Assembly (NCBI GenBank): GCA_036008545.1 | Contig: DASYNM010000072.1 | Location: 1 to 6,098, forward strand | Length of the DNA: 6,098 nt | Direction of reading: 5' to 3' | Source: Palsa-1400 sp036008545 | GTDB lineage: Bacteria > Verrucomicrobiota > Verrucomicrobiia > Limisphaerales > Palsa-1400 | Shown: piece after piece, positions 1 through 5,186 of the stretch | Numbering within the stretch: the first letter of the stretch is position 1 | Layout of the letters: every line of letters starts with the position of its first letter | Position numbers and translations under genes: made by a program | The notes under the pieces: model-generated | Database searches by the model: none | The model's input: only the letters and a program-made list of their open reading frames with translations | What the model was told of the DNA's origin: nothing

Positions 1-27
1 TACATTATTTAATGAACTTAAGTGACA

Positions 28-252
28 CTACACTAGAGAGTTTTCGCCTTTTCGCCGGATCGGGTTGTTTGGGCAGACAAAGCCATCCAGAATTGAGCGG
101 CGGCCGGGGCGCGGGCGCAAGCAGGCCGCCCACGAGAAATAAAGCCCGCGCTTGGCCATTACCCGATTCAATTCAATGGCGCGGCTCCAATCAGCCGGGC
201 GGCCATACACGGCGTCGGCCAGGGCGTCAGGAATGGGGGCGTTATGGTTCAC
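28..252 (-). CDS. 74-aa hypothetical protein, last visible gene of the leftward operon
   Basis: I do not recognise this protein. It begins with a GTG codon whose last bases overlap the TGA stop of the preceding gene (GTGA, 249-252), which suggests translational coupling and is the main reason to accept it; it ends with TAG at 28-30. The N-terminal half (residues about 6-40) looks helical and contains the stretch AVYGRPADW. The rest is rich in Arg and Pro, with two cysteines (C44 and C60). No membrane segment, signal peptide or catalytic motif is visible. As the last visible member of a phage-like operon it may be a small accessory or head-completion protein, but that is inference from position only. 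A spurious ORF remains possible because it is short and the region is GC-rich. Confidence 0.5.
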   Translation of the reverse strand: MNHNAPIPDALADAVYGRPADWSRAIELNRVMAKRGLYFSWAACLRPRPGRRSILDGFVCPNNPIRRKGENSLV

Positions 253-629
253 GGATTCAACGTCTCCGTTTTCAAAACCACGTCCAAGGGGCGGTCGGAT
301 CGGATTGTCAATTCCACTTTAGCGGGGGCCTCGTCGGCTTGCGGGCTGTCAGGTCGGACTAGGAGCGTGCGGTTATATTTCACCCACCAGCGCCAGACCG
401 CATTCGAGTTCGCCACGACGCCGAAGGCTTGTTGAAGCCGGGCGGTAACGGCCACGTAAGTAATGCGCTCGTTGGCGATCCACCCGTAAAGTTGCTTTTG
501 CTGCTCTTGGGTGAGCTTGGCAAACAATCCAGAGGGGGGACGCGGCTTAGTGCGGCGGCATACGCGGCGGAGTAATGCACGCCGGCCTTTAGGCTTGGGG
601 TTCGCAGGCATTGGAGCGGGGCAATTCAT
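249..629 (-). CDS. 126-aa phage protein with possible HTH (small-terminase or Gp27-like candidate)
   Basis: The N terminus (residues 1-32) is very basic and proline-rich, as expected for a nucleic-acid-contacting tail. Residues about 33-86 hold the only likely folded domain: it starts with LTQEQQKQLYGWIANERITY and continues through a helical AVTARLQQAFGV segment to a Trp-rich end, NAVWRWWVKYN. The pattern of a short helix, a 'TYxxVxxRLxxxFGV' helix and a final helix resembles small DNA-binding domains in phage Gp27/DUF3486-like proteins and in some small terminase subunits. The tail (residues 87-126) is acidic and then beta-like. It overlaps the next gene through GTGA, and a 123-bp gap with a strong inverted repeat precedes it. 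An alternative ATG at 611 (residue 7) is equally plausible; neither start has a Shine-Dalgarno sequence. The role is unproven; the HTH reading is from pattern only. Confidence 0.6.
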   Translation of the reverse strand: MNCPAPMPANPKPKGRRALLRRVCRRTKPRPPSGLFAKLTQEQQKQLYGWIANERITYVAVTARLQQAFGVVANSNAVWRWWVKYNRTLLVRPDSPQADEAPAKVELTIRSDRPLDVVLKTETLNP

Positions 630-646
630 TTCAGTGAAAGGGAAGG

Positions 647-678
647 CCCCGCGTGGGCCGCCAATAGGCCCACCGGGG
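647..678. repeat. Inverted repeat (hairpin) in the 630-752 intergenic gap
   Basis: Perfect 7-bp arms GTGGGCC (653-659) and GGCCCAC (667-673) flank a 7-base loop. Four more G-C pairs (647-650 with 675-678) lie outside a small internal bulge. The structure sits in the only sizeable non-coding gap of the leftward operon, between the 77-aa and 126-aa genes. No T-run follows on either strand, so it does not look like a standard intrinsic terminator. An mRNA processing or stability hairpin, or a protein-binding site, fits better. Confidence 0.5.
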
Positions 679-752
679 TTGGTGTCGCGCTGTTCGCTCC
701 TGCCCGCTGCGAAACGGGTTTTGGCACAACGAAAAATGTGGCGAGGGCGACA

Positions 753-986
753 TTAGGACTTGTTCCTTCGCTCAAAGTCAGCAAGGTCGTCGCGGGAAAT
801 TCGGAAATAACTGAACTTTGATCCAGGGCTGCGCATATCAACAGAGGGCAACCTGCCCGATTCGCACAACTCTCTGACCAGGTCATCCGCGCAGTTCAGA
901 TAATCCGCTGCCTGCCTGACTCCCATTTGAGCCGGGTAGGACGAAAGCGGCTTGTTGCGCGTGTTTTTTGCGGTCTTGCGCTTCAT
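753..986 (-). CDS. 77-aa excisionase/MerR-like helix-turn-helix protein
   Basis: Residues about 22-74 form a small winged-HTH domain of the excisionase / HTH_17 type: GVRQAADYLNCADDLVRELC gives the two HTH helices, followed by a short wing (SGRLPSVD...SKFSYFRIS) and the typical closing helix RDDLADFERR. Proteins of this kind bind DNA as recombination directionality factors or small transcription regulators of mobile elements. The first 20 residues are basic (MKRKTAKNTRNK). The ATG overlaps the TGA of the upstream 113-aa gene (ATGA, 983-986), so the two are probably translationally coupled. The closing helix closely matches that neighbour (ITRASVADFERRR against ISRDDLADFERRN), so the pair look like divergent duplicates. 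Fold assignment is fairly firm; the target site and whether it acts in excision or in gene control are unknown. Confidence 0.8.
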   Translation of the reverse strand: MKRKTAKNTRNKPLSSYPAQMGVRQAADYLNCADDLVRELCESGRLPSVDMRSPGSKFSYFRISRDDLADFERRNKS

Positions 987-1324
987 GGCTTGGGAGCCGG
1001 GCGACGGCGACGCTCGAAGTCGGCAACGCTGGCGCGCGTGATTCGATAGGTTGGACGCGTTGACCCAGAGCCGATGTTCACAAAATCAAGTTCCCCGGTT
1101 TCGCGGAACGTCAATATGAAATTGTGGCTTGTTCCGAACCGCCCTGCCACTTCCGCCACTGTCATAAGCAGCGGACGCGCGGCGAGGCCGGGCGGCAAAG
1201 GCGGTTCGGCGGCATCGGGCGCGGGGGCGGCGGACGCCTGCGCCAAACGCCGGGGTGAACTACGCCCCGACGCCGGCGCGGCGACGTTTTTGGCAATCAG
1301 TTTTTGCGCGTAGGCTGTCAACAT
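983..1324 (-). CDS. 113-aa excisionase/MerR-like helix-turn-helix protein
   Basis: The first 50 residues are low-complexity and Ala/Pro/Arg-rich, probably a flexible extension. Residues about 53-106 form a winged HTH of the excisionase/HTH_17 type: LLMTVAEVAGRFGTSHNFIL is the HTH, a wing follows (TGELDFVNIGSGSTRPTYRI), and the end is ASVADFERRR. It starts 3 bp after the capsid stop codon and overlaps the 77-aa HTH gene by ATGA, so it is embedded in the structural operon. A possible later start at M54 (MTVAEV...) would give a minimal DNA-binding domain only, but the operon spacing favours the long form. Known relatives are usually excision factors or small regulators. Finding one directly behind a capsid gene is unusual; a packaging-related DNA-recognition role (small-terminase-like) is a possible alternative. 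This is inference. Confidence 0.8.
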   Translation of the reverse strand: MLTAYAQKLIAKNVAAPASGRSSPRRLAQASAAPAPDAAEPPLPPGLAARPLLMTVAEVAGRFGTSHNFILTFRETGELDFVNIGSGSTRPTYRITRASVADFERRRRPAPKP

Positions 1325-1327
1325 AAC

Positions 1328-3199
1328 TTACGAGGCGGCCAGGGCCAGCTTCACCAGGCCCGATGCCTGACGGGTTCCGCAAAACGCGCGGGCCAGGGCG
1401 CGGAAAAATTGTTCATTGGAGGAAAAGCCCGTCGCGCCGTCGCGGAGCATTACCTCTAGCTCAGAGCGCATTCCGACTTGGTAGCAGTCGCCCGCGCCAA
1501 AGGCCGCGATGACACTGCCAGGAGTTTGCACGGCGGGAGCGGCGGCGGCCCAAACGACCGGGAAACCGACTAAATTCCAACTTCCATCCCCCGTCTCCGC
1601 TGGGGTCTTGAGTAAATAGCCCTTGGCTTCCGTGTCCACCAGGGCCATGAGCGGAGCAATAAATGACGTTGATATAAACCAAGAACAATTTCTCTGTAAA
1701 GCAGCCGGGGTAACGGCGGCAACCGCTGCTAGAAAATCGCCGCGCGCGAGTTGCGCGATCGAGGCGTTGCCTTGCGCGGAAGTCGCAGTGGTGAGCGTGC
1801 TGTCAAGAAACATTCCAGTTTGCGACCCATTGGTCTGATCATTGTTACCATTGGCAGAAAAACATGCGTAGTCCAGGGCCTGGGCTAGTCCCTGGGCAAA
1901 CCGGGTGAGCAGGTAATATGCGAGATGGGCCTTTTCGTCCGCCAATAATTCGCGGGTCACTGCGAGCAGGATTGCCAGCGTATTGGTTTCCGGCGTTAAT
2001 GACGTTCCGGTCAAAGCAACGTCGCCAGGAATTGTGGTCAAGCCCTGGTTAGCCGGCGTAATCCAAACGGCGGACGGATTCGCCGTGGCCTGGCCAATCT
2101 TGGTTTCTTGGCTGGTCATCGCGACAACGCCTAGCTCTTTGTAAGCGCCGTAAATGGAGATAAGGTCGAAGATCGCCTCCGCAACCGGGATCGGGAGCAA
2201 TCCTTGGCCGATACCAGAGCCAGGCACGATGGATTTGCGCGCGATGTCCATATCAATGCGGCATGGGACGCCGCAGGCATAGCGTGGCAGGACGTTGAAA
2301 AATTCGCGAAGTAACGGGTCCGCGAGGATTTCTTGCGCGCGTTCATGCGCGGAGACGCGGCGCGCCCTGGCCATCGTAAATCTCATAGCCATGCTGGACC
2401 GGAAAAGCTCTGATTCGGACTGGCCGCGCCGGGCGAATTCCAGCTTTTCGGCTGCTTGCGTTACCGTTGGATTCGGCGCGCTGGACGCGGGGGCGCGGGA
2501 AAATGCGTCAATCAAAAATTTATCACTCATGGATTTGGGCTCGGTTTTGGCGACGGACGGGAACCTGTAGGACCGGCGCGGATCGGGCCGGGCGGATTGC
2601 AGGGACCGGCGCAGTTGCGGATAGCGGAGCAGGTCGGAATCGTCGAAAATTCCGTCTGCGTAGGACTTTGCGACCGCCTCTGGATTTGCCCCGATGATGC
2701 AGGCGGACAATTCAAGCTGCTCCTGAGAAACGTAAATGCAGCTTGCGCCTGACCGGATCGAATCTTCAAGGTCGCCCATGCCAAGGTCAGCACATGCCGC
2801 GTCCCAACCGTCCGGGTCAGACGGGCGCACCACTTTCAATGGGATAAATCCCACACTGACAGATTTGAGGTATCCCGCTTGCGTCATCGCAAAACCTTTA
2901 ATAGCCAGGGTGTTTGTTTCCACGTCCTTGGCCCACTGCACCGTCTCCACGAGTTGCTTGTTGACAACGCGGAAATCGATCACCTTGCCTAGCAGGCGGT
3001 CGATGCTCTCGTAATTGTGCGAGTCAACAAAAGGCGCATTGCGCTGGAAACGGTTGAACTGCCAGCCGGCTTGATTGATGACTTCGCCATAGCTGTCTGT
3101 GGCCTGGCTGCTCGCGATGTATTCCACGGTTCCGCGCGCGGCGTCGATGACGCGGGTATGGCAGGTTATCTCGCGGTGAACTATTCGTGATTGTGGCAT
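1328..3199 (-). CDS. Fused HK97-type prohead protease and major capsid protein
   Basis: This 623-aa protein joins two head-assembly functions. Residues 1 to about 180 are a HK97 gp4-like (U35 family) prohead protease. The expected catalytic signature is visible: H61 in FVDSHNYESIDRLLGKV, the nucleophile S115 in LKSVSVGF, and a candidate acid E163 in QLELSACIIGANPEA. Residues about 181-223 are a basic linker, and about 224-300 look like a helical scaffold (delta) region. Residues about 300-623 match the HK97 major capsid fold: an AVWITP segment (377-382), the TRELLAD helix (415-421), a long helix containing ALDYACF, and the closing GMRSELEVMLRD...EQFFRALARA region. In family terms the protease would cleave scaffold segments during procapsid maturation in the cytoplasm. 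Fused versions are known, although the two are usually separate genes. The first ATG follows the previous gene by 15 bp and has no clear Shine-Dalgarno sequence. An internal ATG at 2530 (M224) could allow separate capsid synthesis. Confidence 0.93.
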   Translation of the reverse strand: MPQSRIVHREITCHTRVIDAARGTVEYIASSQATDSYGEVINQAGWQFNRFQRNAPFVDSHNYESIDRLLGKVIDFRVVNKQLVETVQWAKDVETNTLAIKGFAMTQAGYLKSVSVGFIPLKVVRPSDPDGWDAACADLGMGDLEDSIRSGASCIYVSQEQLELSACIIGANPEAVAKSYADGIFDDSDLLRYPQLRRSLQSARPDPRRSYRFPSVAKTEPKSMSDKFLIDAFSRAPASSAPNPTVTQAAEKLEFARRGQSESELFRSSMAMRFTMARARRVSAHERAQEILADPLLREFFNVLPRYACGVPCRIDMDIARKSIVPGSGIGQGLLPIPVAEAIFDLISIYGAYKELGVVAMTSQETKIGQATANPSAVWITPANQGLTTIPGDVALTGTSLTPETNTLAILLAVTRELLADEKAHLAYYLLTRFAQGLAQALDYACFSANGNNDQTNGSQTGMFLDSTLTTATSAQGNASIAQLARGDFLAAVAAVTPAALQRNCSWFISTSFIAPLMALVDTEAKGYLLKTPAETGDGSWNLVGFPVVWAAAAPAVQTPGSVIAAFGAGDCYQVGMRSELEVMLRDGATGFSSNEQFFRALARAFCGTRQASGLVKLALAAS

Positions 3200-3214
3200 G
3201 GCGAAATTAGGTGT

Positions 3215-3484
3215 TCAGGGTGCGAGTTGCTTCGCGGGCGCGGGCGCGGCCGCTGGCGGCGTCCAGCCTTGCGGCGCGTGCTCAACCGGGCCGTCAACCC
3301 AAGTGAAGTGGCGGCTCAATGCGCGCCATTGCCGGATGCTGATTTTGGCCGTCTGGCCCGGCGCGTGCCGTTTGCCGTCCAGGGCCGTATGGCTGACGAC
3401 TTTGACGGTGATGACCTTTTCCGCTTCCGGCGTCTGGTCAATCCGTATGTCTGGGTCGATAAAGAGGTTTTGAGTCGGTTTCAT
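3215..3484 (-). CDS. 89-aa small phage protein with short beta core and Pro/Ala tail
   Basis: A small protein encoded directly before the protease-capsid gene. Residues about 23-63 form the likely folded core (KVITVKVVSHTALDGKRHAPG, then KISIRQWRALSRHFTWVD): a beta strand, a 'DGKxxxPG' turn, another strand and a helix. Small phage proteins with this pattern, for example DUF7210-type proteins found near head genes, share the 'dGk-y-pGd' turn, but I cannot confirm membership. The last 25 residues are proline- and alanine-rich (PPAAAPAPAKQ) and probably disordered. It starts 6 bp after the stop of the 181-aa gene and ends 15 bp before the capsid start, so it is firmly inside the operon. It has no cysteines, membrane segment or signal peptide. 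Head decoration, stabilisation or assembly are reasonable guesses from position only. Confidence 0.7.
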   Translation of the reverse strand: MKPTQNLFIDPDIRIDQTPEAEKVITVKVVSHTALDGKRHAPGQTAKISIRQWRALSRHFTWVDGPVEHAPQGWTPPAAAPAPAKQLAP

Positions 3485-3490
3485 AGGATT

Positions 3491-4036
3491 CTATTTTTCG
3501 GTGCCGAGGGTCAGGTCAAGACGCTCGTAGTGTTCTTCCACTTTGTTGAGAAAGCTGCGGACGTATTGGATCAAATTGTCCTCCGTAAGCTCGCAGGCGT
3601 TCATAAGCCACAAGGCGCGGTTATTCTCTTGCCAGGCGGGTAAAATTTCGTGGTTGAGGTTCCTTTGGCACTCGCGGAGGTTGCCCGCAAAAAAAAGAAC
3701 GTTGGCCGCGTAGAAAGCGGCGGCGATTCGATTTCCGTTGGCCCGGATCACGGATGTCCAGGCCCCGTCAGCCGTGCGCAAGGCTTCCTTCGTTTGGCCG
3801 ACGATGGGGCGTAGCTGCGTTGAGATATAGGCGCGACGCGCGCTCACCGCATCCAAGGTTTGGTTGGCCGCACTGATCCTTCTCGCGATTCGTGCGTCCG
3901 CCAGTGGGCCTTCACCTGCGGCTGCCTCTAATTCCAGGCGCGCATTTTTTCCGGCGGTGTCAAGTTCGCCGCGCTCCTTACTCAGGTTAATGAACTTGCT
4001 GGTGACGACGGTGAGAGCGTCAAGTAGTTGTTTCAT
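3491..4036 (-). CDS. 181-aa helical protein of unknown function in the head operon
   Basis: I do not recognise this family. The protein appears almost entirely alpha-helical. Residues about 5-90 are rich in Ala, Arg, Glu and Leu with few helix breakers, suggesting a coiled coil or helical bundle (for example TAGKNARLELEAAAGEG and ARIARRISAANQTLDAVSARR). Residues about 93-145 are more hydrophobic, with AAAFYAANVLFFAGNL, but are too interrupted by charge to be a clear membrane helix. The C terminus (148-181) is again helical and acidic to amphipathic. It overlaps the end of the preceding HTH gene by 17 bp and is followed 6 bp later by the 89-aa gene. Its place just before the protease-capsid gene would suit a scaffold, assembly factor or a protein that redirects head assembly, but nothing in the sequence proves this. 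Confidence 0.75.
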   Translation of the reverse strand: MKQLLDALTVVTSKFINLSKERGELDTAGKNARLELEAAAGEGPLADARIARRISAANQTLDAVSARRAYISTQLRPIVGQTKEALRTADGAWTSVIRANGNRIAAAFYAANVLFFAGNLRECQRNLNHEILPAWQENNRALWLMNACELTEDNLIQYVRSFLNKVEEHYERLDLTLGTEK

Positions 4037-4253
4037 GGGAAATTTCGGATGATTTGGATAGGGCTGCCCTTACTGCGGACTGACTCCGTTTCAATTTACG
4101 GTAGCGCGCCAAGAGCGTGGGAATGATTTTCTCGCCAGTGAGCACGCGGTAAAGATGGGTGCGTTCCACCTGAAGTAGAACCGCGTCGCGCATGATGCCA
4201 GGGAACCGGATTTTCTTCCGATTTCCCTTGCTTTTATTTTGCGTTGCGGTCAT
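4020..4253 (-). CDS. Small HTH regulator, first gene of the leftward operon
   Basis: The protein is 77 aa from the ATG at 4253. A TTG at 4286 would give 88 aa, but it lies upstream of the +1 expected from the leftward promoter, so I prefer the ATG. The first 20 residues are basic (NKSKGNRKKIRF). Residues about 21-55 form a compact HTH: MRDAVLLQVERTHLYRVLTG followed by EKIIPTLLARYRKLK. The 'V-x-R-T-H-L-Y-R-V-L-x-G' pattern is typical of XRE-like recognition helices in small prophage and mobile-element regulators. The C-terminal Ser/Thr-rich tail overlaps the start of the 181-aa gene by 17 bp. It is read divergently from the double-HTH repressor, the arrangement expected for a Cro-like or activating partner in a switch. 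Its target and sign of action are not known. Confidence 0.75.
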   Translation of the reverse strand: MTATQNKSKGNRKKIRFPGIMRDAVLLQVERTHLYRVLTGEKIIPTLLARYRKLKRSQSAVRAALSKSSEISHETTT

Positions 4254-4259
4254 TTTTTG

Positions 4260-4277
4260 GACGTTGCTACCAACGTC
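4260..4277. repeat. 18-bp palindrome at the start of the leftward transcript
   Basis: Perfect 7-bp arms GACGTTG (4260-4266) and CAACGTC (4271-4277) surround a 4-base spacer. The element lies between the predicted leftward -10 and the ATG at 4253, ending six bases upstream of that codon. It could be a second regulator-binding site, or an RNA hairpin at the extreme 5' end of the leftward mRNA. It also overlaps the predicted rightward -35 element (4264-4269). Confidence 0.6.
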
Positions 4278-4292
4278 AGTCTGCAATATGAC
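4264..4292 (+). promoter_or_regulatory. Candidate sigma70-type promoter for the double-HTH repressor gene
   Basis: TTGCTA (4264-4269) and TATGAC (4287-4292) are separated by 17 bp and each match 4 of 6 consensus bases. Transcription would start near 4299, about 36 bases before the ATG at 4335. The -10 element overlaps the left arm of the operator-like repeat, which would allow autoregulation. Assignment is by eye only. Confidence 0.4.
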
Positions 4293-4312
4293 AGAAACGC
4301 AAAATCTGTCAA
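4285..4312 (-). promoter_or_regulatory. Candidate sigma70-type promoter for the leftward capsid operon
   Basis: Read on the minus strand, a perfect TTGACA lies at 4312-4307, followed after 16 bp by CATATT (4290-4285), which matches 4 of 6 -10 bases. The expected start of transcription is near 4278. The -35 lies inside the right arm of the operator-like repeat, so a bound repressor would block it. The predicted +1 leaves only the ATG at 4253 as a usable start for the first gene. Confidence 0.5.
4289..4311. promoter_or_regulatory. 23-bp operator-like inverted repeat in the divergent control region
   Basis: Perfect 7-bp arms TGACAGA (4289-4295) and TCTGTCA (4305-4311) are separated by 9 bp. The spacing puts arm centres 16 bp apart, about one and a half helical turns. 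The site lies between the two divergent regulator genes and overlaps the -35 of the leftward promoter and the -10 of the rightward one. It is a good candidate binding site for a dimeric regulator, most likely the double-HTH protein; which protein binds is inferred. Confidence 0.6.
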
Positions 4313-4334
4313 CGGATGATTTTAACTATTTTTT

Positions 4335-5156
4335 ATGGTCGATTCTGGCTTCGCGGATAGGCTCGCTTCGGCGATGCGCGACAGGCGCGCGACGCAGACC
4401 AGCCTTGCGGCGGCGCTGGAGGTTTCCCCGTCCACGGTTTCAAGATGGTTGGCCGGTTCAGTCCCTCGCAAACTTGTGATGGTAGCCATCGCTGAGTATC
4501 TAAACGTGGATTTGGACTGGCTGCGGGATGGGAAAGGCGAGTCGCGTTTTTTTTCAGTTTTGGATAATCCTCAACTTGGCGGTTATGCGACCGAAGAGTT
4601 GAATAGTTTGGAGGGTGTCCGCGAGAGTGGCCTTTTTCAGAAGATTAAAGAGGATGGCCAGCGCAGCTTCGGCACGCGAATTCACCTTTTGCGCCGCAAA
4701 CTCGGCTTAAGTTTGCGTGAATTTGCAAAGCTGTGCAGCATGACTGCCGGCTATTTCAGCCGCGTAGAATCAGGCACGCGCGCGACGCCGTCTATCGACA
4801 CGCAAGACAAGATCATGGCGGCGTTTCCCATTACGAGGCAATGGATGCTTTTTGGAATGCCGCCGCTGTTGGCATCAGATGAAAGGCTTAAGAGCGCCGA
4901 TCCTGCCACGGTTTCGGCTTTGACGGAGATGGCAAAAGAGGAAGAGGCTAGGCGGGTGGATTATTTCAAGCGGGAGGTTTTGAGGCTGGCTTCGGATAAG
5001 AATCTGAGCGATGAGCTTCTGAGCAGGTTTATCCAGTCGGCAAAGGAAAAAGCCGCCGTGGATCCTTCTTTCCGCCGCCCTTATGATTTTTTTGTTGAAA
5101 TCATGCTGGCCCGCGTCTCTGCGAAGCCGCAGAAAAAAGTTGAAGATGGCCGTTGA
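4335..5156 (+). CDS. Repressor-like protein with two XRE-type HTH domains
   Basis: This 273-aa protein carries two helix-turn-helix domains. The first spans about residues 6-67 (TQTSLAAALEVSPSTVSRWL, recognition helix about 31-40, closing with LNVDLDWLRDGKG, a usual end of phage repressor HTH domains). The second spans about 112-178 (IHLLRRKLGLSLREFAKLCS, then AGYFSRVESGTR). The remainder (about 180-273) is helical, charged and ends in a basic tail; it has no S24/LexA-type peptidase domain, so RecA-driven self-cleavage as in lambda CI is not expected. It starts at an ATG 36 bases after the predicted transcription start with no Shine-Dalgarno sequence. It is divergent from the HTH/capsid operon and 30 bp upstream of a Cro-like gene. 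Function as the main switch repressor is inferred from architecture and context; a two-site or bridging regulator is an alternative. Confidence 0.88.
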   Translation: MVDSGFADRLASAMRDRRATQTSLAAALEVSPSTVSRWLAGSVPRKLVMVAIAEYLNVDLDWLRDGKGESRFFSVLDNPQLGGYATEELNSLEGVRESGLFQKIKEDGQRSFGTRIHLLRRKLGLSLREFAKLCSMTAGYFSRVESGTRATPSIDTQDKIMAAFPITRQWMLFGMPPLLASDERLKSADPATVSALTEMAKEEEARRVDYFKREVLRLASDKNLSDELLSRFIQSAKEKAAVDPSFRRPYDFFVEIMLARVSAKPQKKVEDGR

Positions 5157-5186
5157 CAATGTTTCCTATTCCGATAAGTTGCTCGC

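Noticed and set aside
16..23. ACTTAAGT palindrome in the AT-rich left edge
   Set aside because: An 8-bp palindrome is too short to support a terminator or attachment site, and the flanking sequence is outside the window.
12..362. Plus-strand 116-aa ORF at the left edge
   Set aside because: It is antisense to two coupled minus-strand genes and its composition is low-complexity Arg/Gly/Ser.
2295..2752. Several plus-strand ORFs of about 75-98 aa opposite the capsid gene
   Set aside because: They are antisense to the well-supported protease-capsid ORF, are Arg/Ser/Gly-rich without domain character, and are expected by chance in GC-rich sequence.
2857..2863. Extra TGACAGA half-sites at 2857-2863 and 5780-5786
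   Set aside because: Both lie inside coding sequence and lack the matching second arm at the operator spacing, so they are probably chance matches.
3191..3643. Plus-strand 150-aa ORF
   Set aside because: It runs antisense across two operon genes (89-aa and 181-aa), shows no recognisable domain, and breaks the tight minus-strand gene order.
4020..4286. TTG start at 4286 giving an 88-aa version of the leftward HTH protein
   Set aside because: It lies upstream of the predicted leftward transcription start and would place the 18-bp palindrome inside the gene; the ATG at 4253 keeps the whole HTH.
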